From: Choristocarpus tenellus KU-1152
Lineage: Eukaryota > Phaeophyceae
Reading direction: 5' to 3'
NCBI GenBank assembly: GCA_964200185.2
Contig: CAXNAD020000124.1
Location: 1 to 28,391, forward strand
Length of the DNA: 28,391 bases
The notes below the pieces were generated by a model. That model saw nothing but the letters and a program-made list of their open reading frames with translations. It did not search any database and was not told the origin of the DNA. The position numbers and the translations under genes are program-made. Each line of letters begins with the position of its first letter. Positions within the stretch are counted from its first letter, which is position 1. Shown here in pieces: positions 1-10,090 of the stretch.

Positions 1-478
1 CCTGTGCCCCCAGCCAACCGGAATTCTACCGCCCACAAAACTCAGTTTACTTCATAAACTCTCACCTTGATATCGTTTCACCTCCTTTGTTTATTTCCTC
101 CCATTTAAAGGGGTGATGCGTTGAGTGGTGGGAGTAGATGTATCTTACCAAACTGATGACCTCAGATCTTAACGACCGAAATAGTAAGTAGTGATTGCGC
201 CTAAAATCCTGTCGACAAAGCAATGAAAGACAAATAACACAATAGATGTAACGGCAGACTGGAACAACATGATACCTTCATACATAGTAGTCCATTAGAA
301 AAGAGTACTTTGGAAATCGTGACACATTCAACTGTACCCCGACTTATTGTGTAGTATTACACGCATGTGTGATGAACAGGAATGTTGTCAAATGTTGAAG
401 TGTGATTAATCTCAAGGAGGTTGGCACCTGGCATTTTGAATTAACGCCTTGAAAAAAACTCAAGTCAATTCCTATCCA

Positions 479-560
479 TCCATTCATATGCCAGAACAGT
501 TCTGGATTTACCAACTAATAATTGTTGTATCCTAACTCTACATATTCGCTGGTAGTGGTC
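479..560. repeat. Dispersed repeat, copy 1
   Basis: This shares a diverged core (cattcatat..acagttctgg.ttta.caactaat...ctctacatatt) with 5306-5390. It probably belongs to an old transposon family; no terminal structure is visible. The rest of 1-735 holds nothing I can identify. Confidence 0.6.
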
Positions 561-735
561 TCTGATTAGTTGAGCGGTCATCAGGCTATGTATCCTTGAA
601 AAATACCTATGAGCCAACGCCGCCGAGAAACAACACAGCACAACACAAGAGCAAAATACGGAACCACTGAATGGTATTCCAAACAGATGTGAAGAAATCC
701 AAATCCAACAAGATCAGCCTATGCACTGCACATAG

Positions 736-2868
736 CTAGTCCTCTAAGCTCAGCAAAAACTCAACATGGAACTCTATCTAAGTTAGATGAGGCATATGCG
801 ATCAGACCGGCCATACAAACTTCACTACTTTGAACTAGGTGCCAGAAAAGACCAACCCATTTAAGGCAAAGCTAGTACAAAATCAGGAATTTACCTTCAG
901 ATTGATGGACACCTACCTTTGTACAATACTGTACAACTTCAAGTTGATAACCATGCAAGAGCATTGCAATACAAACAAACACAGCTTCTTGAAGACCAGC
1001 GGTAATGCCAAGCTCAAAAATCAACCTAAAGCCCATCATAATAGACTGTTCATCAGGAGGACCAGTGATAATCTTGATCTGAACAAACTACTGTGGCTAG
1101 GTATCACATCTCATGGGACAGTATGAGTGCGTACAGGTACCATAGTGACCCCATACTGAGCGAACATAATATATAAAACAAAGAGTGTTGCAAAGGAATA
1201 TAATCAATCAGCAGTCACAACTGTGAGTTGGTGCTGCTGAAGTACCACTTTTGCAGATACATAACACTCTGGAATGAAGCTGTGAATTATGCAAATATTG
1301 GTGACAAGACAATGAAATGTATACATCATGCCATTCTGATCAACTGCAATACTTTCAAAGCAACTTCACTGTAACTCTTCTATGCTAACACTCAAGAACT
1401 AAGTGCTATAGAAAAACACTGCAGTCGGCCAAATCATGCCACAATTAGTACACGCTAATTAATAGGACATATAACATCCACATGTGGGGCCTAAGTCAAG
1501 TAAATTTTCAGTTTCACAACACACTCTCCTGGTGTGAACACAGAGTGGGATGAACATCCTAGCAGAACAAAGCAACACCATAAACTCATATACAACACTC
1601 CCTGGATGCGACATTCTGGGATTGGATTTCATTCTTACAAGACCAAAATAAAGGCAGGAGGGTAATTCGATATTGAATTTTTCTCAAGGGGTGAATCCCC
1701 TTCATAAGCTTACCTGGTGAAAAACCAACAAATATTCACAAATTAATGGTACTAGGTTTGGCATGTCTGGTAATAAAAGTTGACTGAACGATTGTACACT
1801 GTAAATGTGCTTGCTATACCTGGGGAACAAATTCACAAATTCGACCATCCCTTTGTCTGCAACCAATCAGCAATCAACAGTTTGTATGTGTAGGTGTTGA
1901 CATTAAGAGAGTCATCAATCAATGAATGCACGCCATTACTCAATTGTAATTTGTAACCAAACAAAATGACAAATCACTCATAGACAAGCAACGCAAAATC
2001 CATGCCTCCAGGCCAAGAGTAAAAGTATCTTAGAGGGTACGAGTTTTGCCCTGTTTGTTTGTTTGGGGCTTGGCTTCCCACCAGTTTTCTAAGACATTTT
2101 CCTTTTCCGAAATGTTTCAGAATTAGAAAAATGCATACATTTTGGAGTAGCTTTCATGTATAAAACTATGAAAAGGTGTGTTTGGAACAAGGATATTGGG
2201 ACTTCCTCACAAATACGATAGCCAAAATTACATCAAATCGCAACATTGGATTTTGGCCCCCAAATGGATGCAGCCATACCCTCTAAGATACTTTCATTCA
2301 AAAATTAATATTATACGTTTTGAGCCACATGCCATTCAGTGTGCCTCAGCACGACAAAAGAAAGGAGGGAAAAATATGTAAGTGCAAGAGAATTATCTGC
2401 ATTGTAAACACACTATCTGTCTGGTCAATAAGGGTTCCACAAGTCTGTCCTAGCAGAATACATAATTAGTGAAGGCTGTCAAGCACAGATGCCAAACACA
2501 ACTCATCTACTAAGATAAAATTACAATGCTTACTTGACACCGAGATTGCACATCCTCCAGCATGCAAAGGTCCTTCTTGTTGCAGAACTCGGGTATGCTC
2601 CAACACAACCAAAGCAGCTACTAATCACCCCAAACCCAAATCAATCCTACACCTGAAGAGTCGCCATGCCACCTGGATCCTACTTGTAGTCAGCACGAGA
2701 ATTGAGAAATAAATTATGCACATGAGCTTCAGTCACACAGACCTGGATATGTCTCTTGTGAGTCCTCTCCAGTCCAGAAGTCAGCCAGGCAACATATGGG
2801 AGGACAGGGGTTCCAAGCTTGGCTACCCTTAGCAATATGCCATGGAACCCTGTCCCATGCTTAGACAT
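736..2868 (-). CDS. Unrecognised multi-exon gene (exon-like blocks)
   Basis: Blocks read on the minus strand, 5' to 3': 2868-2743 (ATG start possible; VLPYVAWLTSGLERTHKRHIQ region), 2617-2534 (LLWLCWSIPEFCNKKDLC), 1856-1820 (GMVEFVNLFP), 1766-1714 (MPNLVPLICEYLLVFHQ), 1078-917 (GPPDEQSIMMGFRLIFELGI), and perhaps 759-736 ending FLLSLED-stop. Most are flanked by good splice sites and read like amphipathic helices, so a helical-repeat or membrane-associated protein is possible. The 1856-1820 and 1766-1714 blocks do not join in a consistent phase, so at least one boundary is wrong. I do not recognise the family. A MITE copy lies in the intron between 2534 and 1856. Confidence 0.4.
917..1078 (-). 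CDS. Exon of unrecognised minus-strand gene (best supported block)
   Basis: Fifty-four open codons between acceptor gtttgttcag and donor GTAGGT, both in phase 0. Content: IKIITGPPDEQSIMMG, then FRLIFELGITAGLQEAVF, CIAMLLHGYQLEVVQYCTK. The mix of charged and hydrophobic residues looks like conserved protein, not chance. Confidence 0.6.
1714..1766 (-). CDS. Exon-like block MPNLVPLICEYLLVFHQ
   Basis: A 53-bp block between ttttattaccag and GTAAGC, phase 1 in and phase 0 out. Hydrophobic helix-like content. Confidence 0.45.
2022..2294. mobile_element. MITE-like element, copy 1
   Basis: A 273-bp element bounded by perfect 18-bp inverted termini, AAAGTATCTTAGAGGGTA and its exact complement at 2277-2294. 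It has no coding capacity. The interior matches copy 2 at 5785-6030 along its length (gagttttgccctgtttg, aacaaggata, ggattttggcc). No convincing target duplication is seen. Confidence 0.85.
2534..2617 (-). CDS. Exon-like block LLWLCWSIPEFCNKKD
   Basis: Twenty-eight open codons ending DVQSRCQ at donor GTAAGC, acceptor gattagtag. Cysteine-rich and helical in look; phase 0 at both ends. Confidence 0.45.
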
Positions 2869-2978
2869 CTGAAGCTCAATGCCTGGTGGCCAATGATGGG
2901 CACCTTGGAAGTGCTTCTTTTTCCACCTTCTTCGACTTGCAATGGGTCAGGCAATACTTTAAAGAACGCATGGAAACT

Positions 2979-3308
2979 CCCCGGCCTTGGGGAACCACCA
3001 CCATTATCATATTTTGTTAACTTCACCATACGAAGCTGAACGTTATTTTTCACACACAGGTTAGGGTTAGAGGTAGGTTGTCGAAAATGAGTTTGAAAAG
3101 ATGAAAAGTGGTGGATTCATGAGAAGATGTGGTTCCCCAGTGCACACTGCAGTCTTCCACCACTTCTTCTAGAGTGTTTCCTTGGCTCATTAGGGATATT
3201 TTCACACACAGGGTAGAGTTAGGGTTACCTTGGGTTAAGGTTAAGTTTTCAAAATTGTGTGCGAAAAAGTGAAGAAAATATTACAGTGGTGGTTCCCAAA
3301 GACAGGGG
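2979..3308. mobile_element. Possible inverted-repeat element with TTAGGG motifs
   Basis: The left arm 2979-3001 and the right arm 3286-3308 are inverted repeats matching at 20 of 23 positions, centred on GGGAACCACCAC. The interior has two diverged copies of TTTTCACACACAGG followed by TTAGGG-like sequence (3049 and 3200). No ORF is visible. It could be a small DNA transposon or a stem-forming repeat. Confidence 0.5.
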
Positions 3309-3429
3309 GGTTCCCCTGAGCACTGTGACGTGAGGGCACAGTGGGGTTAAGCAAATAATTGGGCCTACTCAACATTCCATGCTTTTTCTCCCTCGTTGAG
3401 ACTTGTGAAACTCCACATCCCCAATGTTA

Positions 3430-5341
3430 CTATTTTTTGCAGGAAGTATTTACCGACCACCTGCCTCGCCAGGCACTCCTCCCTGCATGTGTCATCAAGG
3501 TCTGCCATCGTGGCAACCAAACCACCTTGGAAACAGTAACGCCTCCTACCACGGTCGGTTGCTTGGTTCCTTCCCCTTCAGAAGTTGGAGCTTTGGCTTT
3601 AGTCATTTCATAAGCGAGCGGAGGGACATGGAAGTTACCATCACAGAAAGCACGTCGGTAACAGCAATCCCGCCCTCTCCAAGGGTTGCCCGTTTGGCTC
3701 CTACTCCATCAGGAGTTAGAGGCTAGACTCTAATCCTTCTACAAGCGAGCGGGGGGTCGAGGAGGTATGCCATCACGCCAAGAATCAGGTGGAAGCTTGA
3801 CTACTACTCCTTCCGATGCCCTGTCCCCCTTAGTGGCAGATATATTGTTTGCTTTCCTCGCTACTTCAACAAATATCTTGGAAGATACGATTGATGGGTA
3901 TGCCAGCGAACAATTGTAGTGACTGCTCCAGGTCCATCTGCCGCAGGCTTAGCCCCAGCTGCAAGCCTATCTTCATTGCCTCGACTATCTCCGTCATCTT
4001 GTGTAGGGTTTCCTTCTTAGAATAATGGCTGTTGTCCGTGGATCACTATCAACTAGTTTCATGACTACTACCCCAAACATTGTTTTGTCTGCTCTAGCTT
4101 TTTTCGTATCTCACGCTTCATCTCGCCAATCCACAAGGCTCGCCTGGCAACCGGGGTTCATTCATCATACTGCTGATGCTGTCCGAGATAGGGCGACTTG
4201 TCCGCACGCCAGGAATGATTCACTGTCTCCTTTCGGAACCCTTCGCCCGTATGGGATGATCTGTGCCCGACGTCAGCCACCATACGGCCAGTTGGTGGCC
4301 AAGTACTATGCACCGTGGCCTGCATGGCGGTATTATGCTCACTCGATCAACATTTGTACTATACAGTCGTTCTTTCTCTAGCTTTAACTCGATGAGCGGG
4401 TTAGGCAGACCCTCCATAGTAGAAGAAACCTGCTGCAGACAGTCGTCAGCAGGAGGGGCCTCATTTCTACCCTGCGCATGAAGCGGTATGCCTTTTCCAT
4501 GCGAATACATGATGAAGCACCACGATATCAATGTAGGATTCCAATGTAATTTGTTGAAGGACAGACTCCCTTATGTAGGAGCAGGAGTTACAAATATAGA
4601 AATGTGAAATGTTGTGAAGTGATAGCAGGGAGGTAGGAGGAGTAGGACCTATACAAATTACGTTCTTCATTTATATATTATATTATTATGCCCTCTTACA
4701 TTTTACAGATATTTTAGGGGGGAAACCAACGAAAACTATTCACATGTCAGTATAGACCCGAAAGAAATAAAATGTCATAAATGTGAGATATAGTAATCTA
4801 TTTGTTATTTTGCTACTAAAATATACCTATGATGTACCATTGTCTTCCTGTGCCTCCACTCTACCTATTCCTGTACCCCAGGGTGAGGAGCTAGGGAAGC
4901 ATCCAAAAAATCCAACAAACTCCTCCGTGCCCATCTCCCTGCTGACTCCAGCTTAAAACGCACGACACGGCTAGACAGTGCCACATACTTGCGTAGTTAC
5001 TGAGACAATTTGGCGTAGCCGGGATTTGACCGCTCCTTTCCTGCTATATCCTCCAGTTCCTCTCCCCCCCACCATCTGTGTAGCCAGCTCATCCAGGAAA
5101 CATTCCGCTTGCTTGCTGAGCCGCCCAAAACTTTCCACCGTGACGGTGTTGAGGTTATAACTCGAGGATCAAAAGAACCCTCGTGGTGGGAGCGCTTTCG
5201 CGCCTCACCTGCAGCACCAGGTATACTATTGCTAGTGGATGAGTGTGTAAGATGGGAGGTTGCCTGCACTTCTGAAAAATATATATATATAGAGAGAGGA
5301 TCAAATCCATTCATATCGTAGGACAGTTCTGGGTTTAACAA
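3430..5341 (-). pseudogene. Decayed minus-strand ORF region, possible transposon ORF1/gag
   Basis: Several minus-strand segments look protein-coding but change frame and contain stops: PGAAGEARKRSHHEGSFDPR (about 5200), LRKYVALSSRVVRF and GRWARRSLLDFLD (about 4990-4890), APPADDCLQQVSSTMEGLPN (about 4450), IGEMKREIRKKLEQTKQCLG (about 4090), TLHKMTEIVEAMKIGLQLGL (about 3970), and two diverged copies of a short unit (APTSEGEGTKQPTVVGG near 3570 and LTPDGVGAKRATLGEGG near 3690). Coiled-coil-like composition and location beside retroelements suggest a decayed ORF1 or gag; no domain is recognised. Confidence 0.35.
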
Positions 5342-5390
5342 CTAATACATTTTTTATTCTCACTACATATTTTTCACACTAGTATTGTCA
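5306..5390. repeat. Dispersed repeat, copy 2
   Basis: Partner of 479-560 in the same orientation, directly upstream of the LINE debris and next to a TA/GA microsatellite (5279-5298). Confidence 0.6.
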
Positions 5391-5499
5391 CAGTGATCTC
5401 CTATCAACCTGGAGGAATCTATTTGAATATGACATCCCTACATTAAAAGTCTTACGAGTAGTATGCTAGTGAAGTGTGAAGTGACCAAGTAGAAACTAT

Positions 5500-6780
5500 T
5501 TTATTGAAGGTCAGGGAGGAGTGGGAACGAGCGTGACAAAGACAACAAAGACCCCAAACACACAACCTTCAAACTGGACTTGAAGGTGGACGGCAAATGA
5601 CACTTTCAAGGAATTTGACACCTCCATAAGGAACATGGAAGATTGCACTTGCTATGTGGACCAAGGTGGATTCTACCAGCACCTGAAGTATAGAGGACCA
5701 GAGAGAGTGCTTTCCAGCACATCCACGACAAACCTGCTAGGCTACTGACAGAGGAAGGACTCATGAAAGGGACGATGTAGAGTGAAAGTATCTTAGAGGG
5801 TACGAGTTTTGCCCTGTTTGTCCATTTGGGGCATGGCTTCCCATGGGGTTTTTATGATATTTCGCCTACTCCAAAATGTTTCGGAGTAGGTAATATGTAT
5901 ATGTTATGAAATTGTGTGTCTGGAACAAGGATACTGACACTTCCTAACAAATACGACGGATAAAATTACATGGAAATCGGAACATTGGATTTTGGCCCTC
6001 AAATGGACGCGGCCCTACCCTCTAAGATATGTTGACTCTGCAGGTGAAACTTTGAGGTCCTACCAAATGCCAAGTTGATCAACCTCAAGCCCAATATCCC
6101 TCAACCCCTTAACCAACTTTCCTCTTACATAACACTTGCCGTTGCACCAATGGCGCTGGTTGAAGAGGCAGAAGCAATCTATGCTATGGCAAACAGGAAA
6201 GGTTATGTATGGGACCAAATGATCTCCCAGTGGAAATTCTGAACCTTGGCCTCTGCGAGGATTTCTAGATTGTGTGGAATGTATTGGTGTGGCAAGATGT
6301 GCCGCAGGTTTTGGTGCTGTGCAAAAAGAAGGATTGGATGGGGTAGAAACTATACTAACCCTATACGGGAACCTTATCGGTAGTACACGCCGGCAAAGTG
6401 TTCGTTGAAGCTGTTGCACGATGACCCTAAAGAAAAGGCCTTCATCCCCTTCCACTTCAACATCTTCACTGCAGTGCTAAACATAGCAGTTAAGGAGGTC
6501 CACTCTGCCCCAGCCATCTCCAAGGACCTTGTTTTCGCCAAGAGAGTTGCAAGGAGCAACTAGGTCGGAGAGAGAGAAGTGACAGGGGTTGGGGTAGCAC
6601 TTGAGCAGTATTTGTGGGACATGCTTCATGCTGACGATTTGGGCATTGTACTTAATTCCCAAATCTGGCTGAGATGATGTCTATCATAGTAGCATTGCTC
6701 AGTGCCTGTGATCGAGAAGTGTTTGAGAGGTGGCAACGACATTCGGGCTGAGCATATCTTAGTTGAAGGCAGAAACTGGT
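5500..6780 (+). pseudogene. LINE (non-LTR) reverse transcriptase, decayed, copy A
   Basis: Read in shifting frames: FKEFDTSIRNMEDC and GGFYQHLKY (5600-5690), KPARLLTEEGLMKGT (5730-5775), then a MITE insertion, VEEAEAIYAMANRK (6150-6200), GPNDLPVEILNLGL (6212-6253), QVLVLCKKKDW (6306-6338), VVHAGKVFVEAVAR (6380-6420), FHFNIFTAVL (6449-6478), LHADDLGIVL (6625-6654) and LAEMMSIIVALLS (6668-6706). These follow the motif order of a non-LTR RT (GPDGLP, HKKKD, GISLVxHAGK, LLFNIF, YADD). About 70 residues between the GISL and LLFNIF boxes are deleted, and stops and frameshifts are frequent. The ADD of the catalytic box is kept. Confidence 0.85.
5785..6030. mobile_element. MITE-like element, copy 2, inserted in a LINE
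   Basis: Same element and orientation as 2022-2294; the right terminus is degraded after TACCCTCTAAGATA. LINE-coding sequence continues on both sides (before 5785 the KPARLLTEEGLMKGT segment, after 6060 the EEAEAIYAMANRK segment), so it inserted into that LINE. Confidence 0.8.
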
Positions 6781-6973
6781 GACCTCGACTTACCAACAAG
6801 GTCACAATAGTTTGGCAGGTCCGGCCTTCAGGACAAAGCTCCAAGCAGGCTCACAAGTTTACTAGTCTCTGAGGCGCCGTCAGATTATGCATTTGAAGTG
6901 GTAGGAAGGTCGCAAAATGGTCCTCGGCAAAATGGCCTATAAACCCACTTCTGGCATGGCATGAGGGACTCCA

Positions 6974-7840
6974 TTGCTTCTACCTTCAGTGATCAAGAGG
7001 GTGAAGGAGATTCTGCTGAATAGATGCAAGGGACGAGATCTGGGGACTGCACACAGACTGATGAAAGTGGGAATGAAAGTAATGACTCGGGCATTAATCT
7101 GGACTAGAAGCTCTGCTCGGAGAATATTGTCTCGGAAGGTATGGAACCGATTATTAGTCGGACACCTCCATCACATTTAGGACTTCTCTCCTAGGCAAGA
7201 ATAAGAGAAGGAACTGGACAAAGAACGCTACCGATACGCTAGTATCTTGGGTAGGTTAGTGTTCCTAGCCGGGATGACACGTCCACATCTCTCCAAAGTG
7301 TATGCACGAACTGGGGCGCAACGCTGGATCGCCACACCTTTGCCATTGGCAGGGACTGCAGTATGTATTTAGGCACATTTCCTCTATATTGGATGTTTGC
7401 GCTCATAATCGTGCTGAGAAGGACGATGGTGATGAAGCACTTGTTGCATATCCTGACTCTCAATGGCAACCAATCCAGAAACACGGATGAGAGTGGCATG
7501 ATATCTCCTACTTCTTAAAGGGGGCATCTATCTTGTTGCATTCAAAAGTACAGGGGGCGTAACTTTCTCCAGCTCAGAAGCTGAGTTAGAGAGCCGTGCT
7601 AAGGCATGCGTCATTCGATTTTTATTTGTGGCTCTAGGGGAGACCAGTCTTCAACAGGATACAACAGCTTGGTACAGGGATAACCGTGGGGTACCATCAA
7701 CATAACTTCTGAAGGGGTAGGTGGTCGCACTAGACACGTACTCTGGAGTAGATGTGAAGCTAAAGTGCAGTGGAGAGTATGTAACGTAGAATTCATTTGC
7801 AGTGATGTATATTCTGACAACGAGGCAACTAACGGACACT
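6974..7840 (+). pseudogene. Ty1/copia polyprotein tail (RT end to RNase H), decayed
   Basis: ERYRYASILGRLVFLAGMTR (7224-7283), HWQGLQYVFRHISSILDV (7339-7392), DDGDEALVAYPDSQW (7422-7466), a gap, TFSSSEAELESRAKACVI (7563-7616) and AWYRDNRGVP (7672-7701) reproduce the copia order: YRSILG, RPD, HWxxLxxVxRYLxxT, YSDADW, SSTEAE and DNQG. A GRTRH-like segment follows at about 7710-7735. Stops and frame changes are common. LTRs were not found. It lies directly after LINE copy A. Confidence 0.85.
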
Positions 7841-9050
7841 AATCAGGAGTCTGCTGACAGGTACAGTTCCTGTTTTTCTTAACAGTTGTGTTCTTTTTTG
7901 TTTGGAGTGACATTTCGGACACTTGACCTTCCCAATCCTGAAGAAGTGTGCAGATTAAAAGATGGAAATAACATATATTGGTAGAATATTGGCAAAGACA
8001 CTGTGATATTCACATGCGAAGTTCAGTAGATTTTGGAAATTTCAATTTTCTGGAATGACCAACTTTCTAGGAGTTATTTATTGTGTTTCTCAGGTGTTTG
8101 TTTTCTTCCAGAAATATGCTTCGAAGTAGCTGCAAGTGCATACCTGCGCATCTAGCAATAACAAACCACTTCACAACATCTCAACCATCCATCACAGCCA
8201 ACATGCTATCTTACTCTGTGCAAGGGGCATTGTGTGAGACTCAGGATCTTATCTATATACTCTGGTGCAAATAGAAAATACGGAATTGCTAAACTGCAGT
8301 GTATGAGAAAAATGCTTGAGGATCGAGGGGAAAATAGTGCCAGACTGCAAATATACATCAGTTGCTGGCCCTACGCAGTGAAGAACCAGCCAATTTTCCC
8401 TCAGAATAAAAATCGTTTGTTGCCTTGTATGTGGCATGTGGTGCAAGGAAATGCAAGCACCGCGCCATGATCCCTTTCATTGATACAGTGGAATAATGAA
8501 TAGATAAGATGATTTGCCATTGTCAGGTTTGATTGAGGGGTGACAATGACCAAGAACTGACTATTCTACCACTATAGGAAGGTAAATACATCGATCTCAT
8601 TTTGGGGTCCTCTTCAATTACGTCAAATAGCATAAAATAAAATGAAAGCTCCATCCCACCTCAAAAAGAACAACCAGTTGTGATTTATAGATATCGCTCT
8701 AGTTAATTTATTGTAATAGGTCTCTTCAGAAATTACTATGAGACTCCAAAAGAAATTACTTGGAATGTACAGATACTATACAAGAAGGAAAGTGGTAATA
8801 AAGAAGCCAGAAAAAAATAAAAGAGAGATTAATAGAAAGAACTTTGGTATATCTACAAGGGTGACGAAGAGAACGCAGGTGTAGTGCACTATCACACCCA
8901 ACAAAAAAGTATGTCATACTGGGTTCATTCAACACAAAAAACACCACTCATTCCACGTGACACAAAAGAAAGCAAAGAAAGTGAAAAGGAAGGCTTTTAA
9001 TAATCAACTCGAAAATAGAGAAAGTTATGTTTGTGGCTGGTGAGTGTGCA
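7841..9050. other. No gene recognised
   Basis: Moderately AT-rich sequence with only short open frames (63-78 codons at 8083, 8234 and 8756) that lack recognisable content or good splice structure. Confidence 0.5.
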
Positions 9051-9582
9051 TGTTCTCTAATTTAATTTGGCTGCCTGCTTTGGAATGGTGTACAGCACCT
9101 ATCACGGCTTCCTTGGAATGCTACTTTGTCACAGAGCTTGTTATGCCCTCAACTACGCACTTGTACGACCTTTGTTTAGTTGTCAGTGTGCTCTATCCCT
9201 CAACCACAATCCCACAGTTCTTCTCCTGTCCACCTCTTGCGTTCCGTTTTCTATCTATGAGCTCCCCAAGCATGAACACCTTTGAGAGTCAATCATCTCC
9301 ATGAGCGCAACTGACCATGTTGATAGGAGTCTCGTTTTGCGCACACTCTCCTCAATATTTTCTCGCCCAGGTCTTTGCAAGGGTAACTTCGGGTGCGATC
9401 TGCACATTCCTGTTTTGCCAAATCTGATGCAAATCAGGAGGAATTTGTGGTGATGGGAGTATATCATCATCTAGTGGACCTGGCAGGGTGTACACTACCT
9501 TCAACAGCGCACACCATCTCACCTCCGAAAAACCAAATAAACACCTGACCTTGGGTCGTTTAATATCTTTGCTCCTTTCCAT
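9050..9582 (-). pseudogene. LINE ORF2 C-terminal fragment, decayed, copy C
   Basis: Minus-strand segments ENIEESVRKTRLL (about 9370), then after a frame change VFMLGELIDRKRNARGGQEK (about 9270-9220) and HSKEAVIGAVHHSKAG (about 9110-9070), match the region after the fingers/thumb of the same LINE family (IVRKRRILFAGFVARM, VMFGELxGGxGYSGGQEKDW). The upstream frame 9582-9352 (LLKVVYTLPGPLDDDIL) may belong to it. No RT catalytic box is present. Confidence 0.65.
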
Positions 9583-9736
9583 AGATATTTAATAAATAGT
9601 ACTTATCACTAGACGTGCAGTGGCACATATCTATAACTATCGGGAGATACCCTCCCTTTCCCTTCTACCTGTAGTCCAAGAGGGTATTGTTAAACCATGT
9701 TTTATGAATAACTATTGAGGGGAGGGTCGACCCAGA

Positions 9737-9883
9737 ATGGGATTGGTAATTGTGCAGTCTGGCAGGTCCCTGACCTGTTATGCCTTCATTACTCTTCTGA
9801 ATTCCCTGTTGGCCACTTCAATGATCAAAGCTTCACACAAACCCATATGTATGTTTTCCTACCTATCACCAATTCTTGCACAG
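9737..9883 (+). CDS. Exon-like hydrophobic segment, unassigned
   Basis: Forty-nine open codons (MGLVIVQSGRSLTCYAF, then ITLLNSLLATSMIKAS, ending SPILAQ) stop at a GTGAGA donor. They could be a membrane-helix exon, but no partner exon was found. Confidence 0.2.
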
Positions 9884-9952
9884 GTGAGAACAGACCCCTC
9901 CCTGGTACAGCCCACCCTTCTATACAGACACACCTCATCCCTGCTACCCAGG

Positions 9953-10090
9953 CACAGTCCCACCCTGTGCCATCCCCCCTGGTGCTGCTGGAGCAGCATG
10001 CCTGCTGTCTGGTAGAGCATCTCTTCGTTTTCCCAGACACATACCACACAGTCCCTCCCTGTGCCTTTTCCTCCTGGTGCTGCTCCAGTA
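9953..10090. repeat. Diverged direct repeat, 94-bp spacing
   Basis: The segments starting cacagtccc at 9953 and cacagtccc at 10047 both continue accctgtgcc/tccctgtgcc and ctggtgctgct. They are about 45 bp each. Confidence 0.7.

Noticed and set aside
4025-4381. 118-codon plus-strand ORF
   Set aside because: The better protein-like reading is on the opposite strand in this interval.
6060-6455. 131-codon minus-strand ORF
   Set aside because: It is the antisense shadow of LINE copy A, whose RT motifs read on the plus strand.
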